Shown here piece after piece: positions 23,663 to 32,547 of a stretch of 38,660 nt of DNA (positions within the stretch are counted from its first letter, which is position 1; each line of letters begins with the position of its first letter). A program made the translations under genes and the position numbers. Below the pieces are notes generated by a model, which did not search any database, was not told where the DNA came from, and saw only the letters and a list, made by a program, of their open reading frames with translations. Source of the DNA: Candidatus Omnitrophota bacterium (lineage in GTDB: Bacteria; Omnitrophota; 4484-213); contig QNCL01000003.1 of assembly GCA_003645805.1 (NCBI GenBank), positions 1 to 38,660 of the forward strand, read 5' to 3'.

Positions 23663-24481
23663 ATGTTCCCTTTGAATTTAGATACTCAGAGCATTCAGAT
23701 TATGGGCATTGTTAATACCACTCCCGACTCCTTTTATGACGGGGGAAGGTTCTATGAGAAGGAGAAGGCGGTGGAACATGCTCTGCGTTTAGCCGAGGAA
23801 GGAGCAGAGATTATTGATATAGGAGGAGAATCTTCTCGTCCAGGAGCCCAGCCTGTCTCTGAGGAGGAGGAACTCAGGCGGGTGATTCCAGTGATCGAAG
23901 GTTTGCGCAGAAGATCGGGCATTCCCATCTCTGTTGATACCTACAAAAGCAAAGTAGCAGAGAAAGCGATTGAAGCAGGGGCAAACATTGTCAATGATAT
24001 CTCTGCTCTGCGAATGGATAGAAGGATGGTGGAGGTGGTGAAGAAATATAAGGTAGCAATAGTATTGATGCATATGCAAGGCACTCCTTCTACTATGCAA
24101 GTCAATCCTTCTTATGAGGATGTGTTAAAGGAGATATTTGATTTTCTGAAGGAGCGAGTAGATTTTGCTTCCCGGAATGGAATTGCTTTTGAGAGGATTA
24201 TCATTGACCCAGGGATCGGTTTTGGCAAAAGATTGGAGCACAATCTTCTAATCCTCAGACATCTGGAGAGATTTAAAGCCCTTAATAGGCCAGTGCTGAT
24301 AGGAGTGTCTCGTAAGTCCTTTATTGGTCAGATACTCAATTTACCGGAAGAGGAGAGATTAGAAGGGACAATATCTGCTATTTGCCTCTCTATTATGAAA
24401 GGAGCGAATATCTTGCGCGTGCATGATGTTAAGGAGGTCAGGAGAGCGGTAGAGGTAGCAAAAGCAATAATGGGAAGGTAA
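23663..24481 (+). CDS. folP: Dihydropteroate synthase
   Basis: This 272-residue TIM-barrel enzyme joins p-aminobenzoate to dihydropterin pyrophosphate. Both family signatures are clear: MGIVNTTPDSF at the N-terminus and AEIIDIGGESSRPGA near residue 52; the C-terminal GVSRKSFIG and RVHD motifs are also present. AGGAGG lies directly before the ATG. The next gene makes its substrate p-aminobenzoate, so the pair is a small folate unit. Confidence 0.95.
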   Translation: MFPLNLDTQSIQIMGIVNTTPDSFYDGGRFYEKEKAVEHALRLAEEGAEIIDIGGESSRPGAQPVSEEEELRRVIPVIEGLRRRSGIPISVDTYKSKVAEKAIEAGANIVNDISALRMDRRMVEVVKKYKVAIVLMHMQGTPSTMQVNPSYEDVLKEIFDFLKERVDFASRNGIAFERIIIDPGIGFGKRLEHNLLILRHLERFKALNRPVLIGVSRKSFIGQILNLPEEERLEGTISAICLSIMKGANILRVHDVKEVRRAVEVAKAIMGR

Positions 24482-24485
24482 AAAG

Positions 24486-26369
24486 ATGTATTTCTGTTAT
24501 CCTAAAACCTTTGCTCGTCAAGAGGTCTTAGATTGGTTAAGATATCAGAAGACTTTTGTCCTTCTTGAAACAGGAAGAAAGACCTCAGAGGATTACCTTA
24601 CCTATATCTTCACCCATCCTGTTTATATCCTTTGTTGTTATAGTTCGGAGGAGGTAAGAGAGAGTTTCAGGCAGTTAGAGAGGTTTTTGGATGCCCATTA
24701 TTATTTAGCAGGATTTCTTTCCTATGAACTTGGTTATGTCTTTCAAGGTATAGGAAGGATACAGAGATGCACTTTCCCCCTTCTCTGGTTTGGTGTGTTT
24801 AGTTCCCCTATCATCTTTGACCATCGCCAGAACAGATTCTTAGACGCTAAAATGCAGAGCCCTGCCCGAGTTAGAAAGAAGGCTTACCAGATAAAAAATC
24901 TAAGGTTAAATATCAACAAAGAGTTATATCTGAGTGCTATTGAGCGAATTAAGGAGTTTCTTAGACAGGGAGAGACCTATGAAGTGAATTATACAATGAA
25001 GTATAAGTTTGACCTTAACGGTTCTGTTTATCAACTCTACTCTGATCTGCACAACTCTCAATCTGTTTCCTATAGCGGGTTTATAAAAGCAAAGGACTTT
25101 AAAATTCTCACTTTTTCTCCAGAGTTGTTTTTTAGAAAAAGAGGGAGGAGGATTACGGTCAGGCCAATGAAAGGCACTACTCCGAGAGCAGAGAGTACAA
25201 GAGCAGAGGAGATGAATAAAAGGCTGTTGTTTTCTGATGAGAAAAATAGGGCAGAAAACCTGATGATTGTGGATTTGCTGCGCAACGATCTGGGCAGGAT
25301 ATCAGAGATAGGGAGTGTGCAGGTAAAAGAGATGTTTACTGTAGAGAGGTATGAGACCCTTTTTCAGATGACCTCTACCATAGAAGGTAGATTAAGGAAG
25401 GATGTTGACTTCTATCAAATATTCGCCTCTCTTTTTCCTTCAGGTTCGGTTACCGGAGCACCTAAAATACGCACAATGGAGATTATAAAGGAACTGGAGA
25501 GGGAAAGGCGTCAGATCTACACCGGAGCAATTGGTTTTATTAAACCTTGCAGAGACGCAGTGTTTAATGTGGCTATTCGCACTATCTTGCTTCAGAAGGA
25601 AAAAGGCGAGATGGGAGTGGGAAGTGGGATTGTTTATGATTCTGAACCAGAAAAGGAATATGAGGAGTGCAGACTAAAAGCAGACTTTTTAAGCGAAGCG
25701 GGAAGGGAGTTTCAGTTGATAGAGACTATTCTTTATTCCAAAGGAAGATTTTTTCTTCTAACCCTTCATCTTCAGCGTTTAAGAGAATCAGCAGAGTTTT
25801 TTGATTTTTGCTATAATGAGAGGTGGATAAAAGAGAAACTCTACCAGATAAGAGAGAGGTTGAGGTTTGCTTTATCATATCGGGTGCGTTTACTTCTCTT
25901 CAAGAATGGAGATGTTTCTATTACCTATCAACCTATCTCTGCTCTCGGGGCAGACAAGGAAAGATTTATTGCTCTTTCCAAGGAGAGGGTGAGGTCAGAG
26001 GATATCTTTCTTTATCATAAAACCACCCGCCGTTGGCTATATGAGCGGGAGTATCAGAGATATAAACGATTAGGATTCTACGATGTAATTTTTAGAAACG
26101 AGAAGGACGAAATAACCGAAGGAGCAATCTCCAATCTTTTTGTTAAACTCAAAGGCAGATATTACACTCCTCCTCTTTCTTCCGGGGTGTTGAACGGAGT
26201 TTATCGGCGGTATCTGTTAGGGAGAAGAAAAGATATTCAGGAAAGGGTTCTGCGATGGGAGGATATAGAGAAAGCGGAGGAGGTATATCTCACCAATGCA
26301 GTGAGAGGAATGGTGAGGGTAAGGGCAGGTAGATTGACAGAGAAGGGAGGAGAGCACCGTGTTGAATAA
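24486..26369 (+). CDS. Fused aminodeoxychorismate synthase I / aminodeoxychorismate lyase (PabB-PabC)
   Basis: This 627-residue protein joins two steps of p-aminobenzoate synthesis. Residues to about 400 are a chorismate-binding PabB domain (VRPMKGTTPRAE, RAENLMIVDLLRNDLG, GSVTGAPKIRTMEII, YTGAIGF). From about 410 to the end is a PLP fold-type IV PabC domain, with the likely PLP lysine in LYHKTTRRWLYE and the cofactor-binding EITEGAISNLFV. The same fusion is known in other bacteria. No PabA glutaminase is next to it. It lies five bases after folP. Confidence 0.92.
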   Translation: MYFCYPKTFARQEVLDWLRYQKTFVLLETGRKTSEDYLTYIFTHPVYILCCYSSEEVRESFRQLERFLDAHYYLAGFLSYELGYVFQGIGRIQRCTFPLLWFGVFSSPIIFDHRQNRFLDAKMQSPARVRKKAYQIKNLRLNINKELYLSAIERIKEFLRQGETYEVNYTMKYKFDLNGSVYQLYSDLHNSQSVSYSGFIKAKDFKILTFSPELFFRKRGRRITVRPMKGTTPRAESTRAEEMNKRLLFSDEKNRAENLMIVDLLRNDLGRISEIGSVQVKEMFTVERYETLFQMTSTIEGRLRKDVDFYQIFASLFPSGSVTGAPKIRTMEIIKELERERRQIYTGAIGFIKPCRDAVFNVAIRTILLQKEKGEMGVGSGIVYDSEPEKEYEECRLKADFLSEAGREFQLIETILYSKGRFFLLTLHLQRLRESAEFFDFCYNERWIKEKLYQIRERLRFALSYRVRLLLFKNGDVSITYQPISALGADKERFIALSKERVRSEDIFLYHKTTRRWLYEREYQRYKRLGFYDVIFRNEKDEITEGAISNLFVKLKGRYYTPPLSSGVLNGVYRRYLLGRRKDIQERVLRWEDIEKAEEVYLTNAVRGMVRVRAGRLTEKGGEHRVE

Positions 26370-27141
26370 CCAAGAGATGGAGAGGCAAGAGTTAGAGAGG
26401 TTTCTAAATCTATATGAGCCAAGGTTGATAGAGATTAAAGATGCAGACAGGGTTATCTTTGTTGGCGATACGCACGGAGATGTGGAGGTGAGCAAGCAGA
26501 TAGTGCGCACTTATCTGAAGGAGAGAAATGTGCTGGTGTTTTTAGGAGATTATGTAGACCGAGGGTCTTTTTCTCGCAGAAATCTTGATTTTCTCCTGAA
26601 GACAAAGATAAACAACCCTTCTTTAATCTACCTCTTGCAGGGAAACCATGAAGGTCACAGGGTTTTAAAACTCTTCCCTGCAGATTTCTGGCAGAGTTTG
26701 GATAGCGAACTATACAACTTCTATGCTTCGCTGGTAGAGAAACTTCCTTTGATGGTAGTGGCGCAGGATATCATTGCTCTTCACGGAGCCTTGCCCAATA
26801 TAAAGAGATTGGAGGAGGTGGAGGAGATAAAGTTAGGGGATGAGAGATGGAAGGAGATAGTATGGGGGGATTTTGTAGAGATGCCCGGAGAGAGGATATC
26901 CTCTGCTTCTCTCTCTGGCAGACCTTTATTTGGTAAAGATTGGTTTTTTCAGATAATGGAGAGATTGGGAAAGAGGGTGTTGATAAGGTCGCATCAGCCT
27001 CATTCTCCCCAGTCTATGTTCAATGACAGATGCTTGACCATCTTTACTTCTTCAGTGTATCTCAGAAGAAAGACAATTGCAATTGCCCACCTAAACAAGC
27101 CCATAATGAGTATCAAGGATCTTGAGGTTAAAGAACTTTAA
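26359..27141 (+). CDS. PPP-type (eukaryotic-like) metallophosphoesterase
   Basis: This 260-residue protein has the three PPP signatures: GDTHG at residues 36-40, GDYVDRG at 63-69 and GNHEG at 95-99, then ALHGALP. The segment IRSHQ followed by FNDRCLTIFTSSVY matches the histidine and SAPNY region of eukaryotic PP1/PP2A-type enzymes. It is thus a predicted Ser/Thr protein phosphatase, although small-molecule targets are possible. No Hanks kinase is in the window. The GTG at 26359 has GGGAGG upstream and overlaps pabBC by 11 bases. Confidence 0.82.
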   Translation: MLNNQEMERQELERFLNLYEPRLIEIKDADRVIFVGDTHGDVEVSKQIVRTYLKERNVLVFLGDYVDRGSFSRRNLDFLLKTKINNPSLIYLLQGNHEGHRVLKLFPADFWQSLDSELYNFYASLVEKLPLMVVAQDIIALHGALPNIKRLEEVEEIKLGDERWKEIVWGDFVEMPGERISSASLSGRPLFGKDWFFQIMERLGKRVLIRSHQPHSPQSMFNDRCLTIFTSSVYLRRKTIAIAHLNKPIMSIKDLEVKEL

Positions 27142-27198
27142 GAAAAAGGGATTTATCTCTGCCCCGAGAATTTGTCCTGAAGAAAAAAGGTTAGAGGG

Positions 27199-28386
27199 AT
27201 GCAGTTTTTACTTGCCGAAGGAGGGAGGATCAGAAAGGAGACAGAGGAGGAGGTTGTTTTGCGAGGAGTGAATTTAGGTGGTTGGCTGATGATGGAGGGG
27301 TATATCTTAGGAGGAAGGAATATCCCGGAGAAGGAGTTTAAAAGAGACTTTGCCAGGAGGTTAGGAAGGGAGGAGTTAAGGAGATTTGAGAGAGATTTTT
27401 ACAGTAATTTTATTCGCAAGGAAGATATCAGAAGGTTGAAGAGTATGGGAGTAAATTGTTTGCGTCTCCCTTTCAACTTTCGCTTGCTTAAGAAATATGG
27501 TTTTTATTATCTGGATAGGTTGATTGCCTGGTGCAAGGAATTTAGACTCTATCTCATCCTGGATTTGCATTCTGCTCCTGGAGGCCAGAATGCAGATTGG
27601 CATTCAGATACTCAAGGAGAATCTTTGCTCTGGAGAAGGGAGGAGTATCAAAAGCAAACTCTTTCTCTTTGGCATTCCCTTGCTAAACATTACTCTAATG
27701 AACCCATAATTGCAGGCTATGATCTGCTCAACGAGCCCGTAGCGAGAGATATTTACTCTCTTCGGCAACTGAAAAGACTTTATCAAAGGTTGATAGAGAC
27801 AATCCGAGAGGTAGACAAAAGACACATTATCTTCTTAGAAGGAAATCTTTGGGCTCAGGAAATAGACTTTTTGCAGGAGTTGGAGAAGAGCAATATTGTC
27901 TGGAGTATTCATTTCTACCAACCCTTAGATTTCACTTTTAATTTCAGACCTCACCTGCTCTATCCAGGAGAGATAGATGGAGAGTATTGGGATAAGAAAA
28001 GAATCAGAGATTATCTAACCCTCTATTACAGAAAAGCGAAGGAGTGCAAGGTGCCTATCTATGTGGGAGAGTTTGGAGTAAACTATCGCTGGGGATGCAG
28101 AGGAGAACTGAGGTATTTGAAGGAGAGTATAGAGGTCTTTGAAGAATTTGGTTTTCACTGGACTTACTGGACATATAAAGCAGTCGCTAACAAGGTTTAT
28201 CCGGATGGGCTTTATCAATATACAGAAAACCCAGAATGGGTAAGACGCGAGGGAGTAGACCAGGGATGGGAGAGTTTTGCTTCTTTATGGAAAAGAAACA
28301 GAAAAAAGATAATCTCTTCCTGGCGCACAGAGAGTTTTAGAGAGGAGGAGCAGTTGATAGAAATTCTCCAAAGATTTCTCCGCTGA
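27199..28386 (+). CDS. Glycoside hydrolase family 5 (cytoplasmic)
   Basis: This 395-residue protein opens with LRGVNLGGWLMMEGY, the start typical of GH5 exo-glucanase-like enzymes. DLHSAPGGQNADWH, the acid/base E179 in DLLNEP and the nucleophile E291 in YVGEFGVNYRWG mark the active site. There is no signal peptide, so it probably cleaves short beta-glucosides or storage glycans inside the cell rather than external cellulose. AGAGGG precedes the ATG. Linkage specificity cannot be told from sequence. Confidence 0.85.
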   Translation: MQFLLAEGGRIRKETEEEVVLRGVNLGGWLMMEGYILGGRNIPEKEFKRDFARRLGREELRRFERDFYSNFIRKEDIRRLKSMGVNCLRLPFNFRLLKKYGFYYLDRLIAWCKEFRLYLILDLHSAPGGQNADWHSDTQGESLLWRREEYQKQTLSLWHSLAKHYSNEPIIAGYDLLNEPVARDIYSLRQLKRLYQRLIETIREVDKRHIIFLEGNLWAQEIDFLQELEKSNIVWSIHFYQPLDFTFNFRPHLLYPGEIDGEYWDKKRIRDYLTLYYRKAKECKVPIYVGEFGVNYRWGCRGELRYLKESIEVFEEFGFHWTYWTYKAVANKVYPDGLYQYTENPEWVRREGVDQGWESFASLWKRNRKKIISSWRTESFREEEQLIEILQRFLR

Positions 28387-28471
28387 TGTTTTGCCCGCGG
28401 GAGACTGGGAAGAGGAAAGAAACATCTTTGAAGGAAGTAAGAATTCTTTTCAGGTTTTGGCAGGAGAGAAA

Positions 28472-29203
28472 ATGAACTCTTCCTCTAATAGTGTATCCAA
28501 TAGACTCATTGTGAGTTTGGATGTAGATAATCTGAAGAAAGCACAGAGGTTGGTAGAAGAAGTTTCTCCTTGGGTGCGCGTATTTAAGGTAGGTTATAGA
28601 TTATTTACCCGGGCAGGAAGGGAGATTGTTGAGTTTATTCAACACAAAGGAGCAGAGGTATTTTTAGATTTAAAGTTTTATGATATTCCTCATACAGTAA
28701 GAGAGTGTGCCCGTTCTTTGGTGCATCTTAAAGTATCTATGTTTGATGTGCATACTATGGGAGGCTTTCGGATGATGCAAGAAACAGTAGAAGTCTGCGT
28801 AAAGGAGGCAAGAAGGTTGAAGGTTAGAAAACCGCTCATTTTAGGGGTAACCTTACTCACCAGTTTTGATTCAAGGATGTTGAAAGAGATAGGGATAGAG
28901 AAGGGTATAGAGGAGTATACGCTTTATTTAGCAAGATTGGCGAAAAAAGCAGGCTTGGATGGAGTAATCGCCTCGGCTCGGGAGATAGAGATTTTACGCA
29001 ATGAATTGGGAAAGGAGTTTCTGATAATTACTCCAGGAATACGGCTTTTAGATAAAATAAAAGAAGATGATCAAAAACGAACATCAAACCCGAGAGAAGC
29101 AATAAAAAAAGGAGCAGACTATATTGTGATAGGCAGACCCATCATCAATAGCAGTTCGCCTCAGGAGATGGTAAGGAGGATAGTGGAGGAGATAGGAGAG
29201 TGA
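28472..29203 (+). CDS. pyrF: Orotidine 5'-phosphate decarboxylase
   Basis: This 243-residue TIM-barrel enzyme makes UMP. It shows IVSLDVDNLKKAQ, the catalytic tetrad region LDLKFYDIPHTV, TPGIR and a C-terminal YIVIGRPI phosphate loop. I chose the ATG at 28472, preceded by AGGAGAG; an in-frame TTG at 28391 would add 27 unlikely residues. It overlaps pyrE by GTGA. Confidence 0.94.
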   Translation: MNSSSNSVSNRLIVSLDVDNLKKAQRLVEEVSPWVRVFKVGYRLFTRAGREIVEFIQHKGAEVFLDLKFYDIPHTVRECARSLVHLKVSMFDVHTMGGFRMMQETVEVCVKEARRLKVRKPLILGVTLLTSFDSRMLKEIGIEKGIEEYTLYLARLAKKAGLDGVIASAREIEILRNELGKEFLIITPGIRLLDKIKEDDQKRTSNPREAIKKGADYIVIGRPIINSSSPQEMVRRIVEEIGE

Positions 29204-29781
29204 AGGAGAGAGAAGTTATAGAGATATTTGAAAGATGCGGTGCTCTCTTGAAAGGCCACTTTAAACTTTCTTCAGGTTTGCACAGTGCGCAATACCTTCA
29301 ATCTGCTTTAGTTCTTCAATATCCTTCCTATGCTTGTTTGTTAGGTAAAGAGATCGCCGGGAGATTTGCAGATAGGAAGATAGAGGTAGTAGTTGCTCCA
29401 GCCTTGGGAGGGATAATCATCGCTTATGAGACTGCTCGTTTTCTCAATGCTCGCGCCTTATTTGCAGAGCGAGAAGAGACAAAGATGGGTTTGCGAAGAG
29501 GTTTTGATATCAAGGAGGGAGAGAGAGTATTGATAGTGGAGGATGTGATTACTACCGGAGGGTCAGTAAAGGAGTTGGTGGATTTAATAGAGGAGAAAGG
29601 GGGAGAGGTGGAGGGAGTAGGAGCAATTGTGGATCGGAGTGGAGGAGAAGCGTTTAAGGAGAAAGAAAGTATCTATTTTCAGGCTCTGGTGTGTTTGAAG
29701 ATAGACTGTTTCCCTCCTTCATCTTGTCCTTTATGCAGGAAAGGTATTCCTTTGGTTAAACCAGGGAGCAGGAAGGAATAG
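29200..29781 (+). CDS. pyrE: Orotate phosphoribosyltransferase
   Basis: This 193-residue PRTase converts orotate to OMP. The N-terminal GHFKLSSGLHSAQYLQ and the PRPP motif VLIVEDVITTGGSVKEL are diagnostic. The C-terminus carries CPLCRKGIPLVKPGS, a CxxC tail found in the Thermotoga-type and archaeal-like branch. A short terminator follows immediately, so this is the probable end of the pyr transcript. Confidence 0.94.
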   Translation: MKEREVIEIFERCGALLKGHFKLSSGLHSAQYLQSALVLQYPSYACLLGKEIAGRFADRKIEVVVAPALGGIIIAYETARFLNARALFAEREETKMGLRRGFDIKEGERVLIVEDVITTGGSVKELVDLIEEKGGEVEGVGAIVDRSGGEAFKEKESIYFQALVCLKIDCFPPSSCPLCRKGIPLVKPGSRKE

Positions 29782-29800
29782 AGGATTAGACCTCTTTTTT
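29780..29800 (+). terminator. Short rho-independent terminator after pyrE
   Basis: The stem AGAGG/CCTCT (five base pairs) with a six-base loop is followed by TTTTT. It begins within the pyrE stop codon. The stem is short, so termination may be partial. Confidence 0.45.
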
Positions 29801-29848
29801 GGAAGTTCTAAATAAGAGTTTTTTATAAACCAGGTGCAAGGAGGAGTG

Positions 29849-31522
29849 ATGCGTTCCGATCAAATGAAAAAGGGTATAGAGAGAGCGCCTCATCGCTGTT
29901 TATTTAAAGCAATGGGCTATACAGATGAGGAGTTGGCAAAGCCAATCATTGGGGTGGTGAATTCCGCCAGTGAACTTATCCCCGGGCATATCCATTTAGA
30001 CAGAATCGCACAAGCGGTAAAAGAGGGAGTGCGTATGGCTGGAGGCACTCCAATGGAGTTTCCCGCAATTGGTATCTGTGATGGAATAGCAATGAATCAT
30101 TTAGGAATGAAGTATTCTTTGCCTTCCCGTGAGTTGATTGCTGACTCCATCGAGATAATGGCAAAAGCCTACCCTTTTGATGGTTTGGTTCTCATTCCCA
30201 ATTGCGATAAGATTGTTCCGGCAATGCTAATGGCTGCTTTGCGTGTAAATATTCCCGCGATTCTGATCAGCGGTGGACCAATGCTTGCCGGGTATCTGAA
30301 GGGTCAGAGTATAGATCTAATCTCTGTATTTGAAGGGGTAGGGAAGACTGCGGTTAATAAACTTAGCCTGGAAGACCTAAAGATGCTGGAGGAGGAAGCC
30401 TGCCCCACCTGTGGTTGTTGCGCAGGGATGTTCACTGCTAATTCTATGAATTGTTTAACAGAAGCTCTAGGGATGGCTCTGCCCGGTAACGGCACTATCT
30501 CTGCAGTTAGTGCAAAGAGGATAAGGTTGGCAAAAAAGAGTGGAATGCAGATAATGGAGTTGGTGAGGAAAGAGATAAAACCGCGGCAGATTGTCACTCC
30601 CGAGGCTTTTGAGAATGCATTAGCAGTAGAGATGGCTTTAGGAAGTTCTACTAACACCGTTTTGCATCTACCCGCTATTGCTCGCGAAGCAGGGATTGAG
30701 TTGAATCTGGAGATATTTGACAGAATAAGCAAAAGAACACCTAATCTTTGCCACCTTTCTCCTGCGGGTAGGTATCATCTGGAAGATTTAGAGCGTGCGG
30801 GTGGAATCTTAGCAGTGATGTCCGAGTTAGATAAGAAAGGGTTGATTCATAAGAATCTACTCACTGTGAGCGGAAAAAAGGTAGGAGAGAATATAAGAAA
30901 TAAGAGGATTTTGGATGAGGAGGTAATTCGTCCCTTAAACAGGGCTTATAGCAAGGAAGGAGGAATTGCCATCCTTAAAGGAAACCTGGCTCCTGAGGGA
31001 GCAGTGGTGAAGCAATCCGCAGTAGATAAGAAAATGCTTATCCATCAAGGGAAAGCAAGGGTGTTTGATAGTGAGAATGAGGCGATGCAGGCAATTATCA
31101 ATAAAGAGATCAAGAAAGGAGATGTGGTGGTTATTCGCTATGAGGGCCCTAAAGGAGGACCGGGAATGCAGGAGATGCTTTCCCCTACATCGGCTATTGT
31201 GGGAGTTGGTTTGGACAAGGATGTGGCTTTGCTCACTGATGGCAGATTCTCTGGAGGGACACGGGGAGCCGCTATTGGTCATATCTCTCCTGAAGCGGCT
31301 GAGGGTGGCCCAATTGCTATAGTAGAGGATGGAGATGTTATTGAGATTGATATTCCCGGGAGGCAACTAAATATAAGACTCTCTCAAGAGGAGATAGAAT
31401 CTCGCTTGGCGAGGTGGAAACCTCCCGCCCTCAAGATAAAAGATGGCTATCTCTTTCGCTATGCTCAACAGGTAAGTTCAGCAGCAGAAGGAGCAGTATT
31501 TAAGCAAAACTTTTCAAGGTGA
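29849..31522 (+). CDS. ilvD: Dihydroxy-acid dehydratase
   Basis: This 557-residue enzyme catalyses the third step of valine, isoleucine and pantothenate synthesis. Iron-sulfur cysteines are expected in LIPNCDKIVP and CPTCGCCAGMFTANSM, and the C-terminal DGRFSGGTRGAAIGH is typical. AAGGAGG lies before the ATG at 29849; a GTG at 29834 in the same frame is less likely. TATAAA at 29824-29829 could be a -10 with a poor -35 (TTGGAA, 19-base spacer). No other ilv genes are nearby. Confidence 0.95.
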   Translation: MRSDQMKKGIERAPHRCLFKAMGYTDEELAKPIIGVVNSASELIPGHIHLDRIAQAVKEGVRMAGGTPMEFPAIGICDGIAMNHLGMKYSLPSRELIADSIEIMAKAYPFDGLVLIPNCDKIVPAMLMAALRVNIPAILISGGPMLAGYLKGQSIDLISVFEGVGKTAVNKLSLEDLKMLEEEACPTCGCCAGMFTANSMNCLTEALGMALPGNGTISAVSAKRIRLAKKSGMQIMELVRKEIKPRQIVTPEAFENALAVEMALGSSTNTVLHLPAIAREAGIELNLEIFDRISKRTPNLCHLSPAGRYHLEDLERAGGILAVMSELDKKGLIHKNLLTVSGKKVGENIRNKRILDEEVIRPLNRAYSKEGGIAILKGNLAPEGAVVKQSAVDKKMLIHQGKARVFDSENEAMQAIINKEIKKGDVVVIRYEGPKGGPGMQEMLSPTSAIVGVGLDKDVALLTDGRFSGGTRGAAIGHISPEAAEGGPIAIVEDGDVIEIDIPGRQLNIRLSQEEIESRLARWKPPALKIKDGYLFRYAQQVSSAAEGAVFKQNFSR

Positions 31523-31590
31523 TTTGAAGGAGGTGTTTGAGAGAGATTTTCCTCCTGTATGCGTATCGTTTTTGCTTTTAGGGACTGGCA

Positions 31591-32547
31591 ATGAAAGAAC
31601 TTAAAGATATCCGTAAGATTCTCCTGATCACTCTCACCAATATTGGAGATGCTGTGCTTACTCTTCCTGTTGCTCTGGTGCTGAAGGAGAAGTTTCCTTC
31701 TGCATATCTTGATGTGCTTCTGGGCCCTAAGCCTTATGAGTTATTTAGAAACATTCCCTATTTTTCCAAAGTAATCCCCTATGATAAAAGAATGCCTTGC
31801 TTTAGAAAGATTAGGTTGATCTTGAAATTAAGAAGAGAGAGATATGACCTGGTAGTTGACCTCCGACATAGCCTTTTCCCTCTTTTTCTTAAACCCAGAT
31901 ATTCTACTCCTTTATTGTTCAAGGTTTCCAAAGAGATCAAGCATAAGCAAGATTTCCATCTTTATAAGTTAAAACTTGCAGGGGTGGACTTTGTGGGTTT
32001 CTCCTCAGATAATCCCTTTGGAATCAATTTCAATGAAGGAAGGAAGATAGACGATCTGCTCATAAGCAAGGGTATATATTCTGAGGATAAGTTGATTGTT
32101 CTGGCTCCCTCTGCCCGTGATAGAAGAAAAAGATGGGGAGCGCAAAACTTTGCCAGATTGTCTGATGCACTCTCACGGGAAGGTAAGGTGGTTTTGGTAG
32201 GGAGTAAGGAGGATAAAGAAGTTATTGAGGAGGTGCTTTTTTTCAGCAAAAGCAAACCTTTGCGCTTAGATGGAGAGTTAGACTTAAGAGATTTGGTGGT
32301 GCTTTTGAAGCGAGCAGACCTTTTTATTGGCAATGACAGCGCCCCAATGCAGATAGCCTCTTTATTGGGTATCCCTACTATTGGAATCTTTGGTCCTACC
32401 GAGGTAGAGAAATACAAACCTTTAGGAGACAGGAGTAGGGCAATAAGAAAAGGTAGATCTGTAGACTTAGTGCTTCCTGAGGAGGTGCTGAAGTTAGCAA
32501 AGGAGTTGATAAGAGATGAACAGGAGAAGATTGATAGAACTAATTAG
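31591..32547 (+). CDS. Glycosyltransferase family 9, heptosyltransferase-like
   Basis: This 318-residue GT9 protein begins with ILLITLTNIGDAVLTLPVAL and has the donor-site motif FIGNDSAPMQIASLLGIPTIGIFGPTEVEKY near the C-terminus. A heptose transfer to lipid A-KDO is likely because the next two genes make activated heptose precursor and CMP-KDO. Its 3' end overlaps the next gene by 32 bases. It is a distant paralogue of the GT9 at 7369-8448. Confidence 0.87.
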   Translation: MKELKDIRKILLITLTNIGDAVLTLPVALVLKEKFPSAYLDVLLGPKPYELFRNIPYFSKVIPYDKRMPCFRKIRLILKLRRERYDLVVDLRHSLFPLFLKPRYSTPLLFKVSKEIKHKQDFHLYKLKLAGVDFVGFSSDNPFGINFNEGRKIDDLLISKGIYSEDKLIVLAPSARDRRKRWGAQNFARLSDALSREGKVVLVGSKEDKEVIEEVLFFSKSKPLRLDGELDLRDLVVLLKRADLFIGNDSAPMQIASLLGIPTIGIFGPTEVEKYKPLGDRSRAIRKGRSVDLVLPEEVLKLAKELIRDEQEKIDRTN

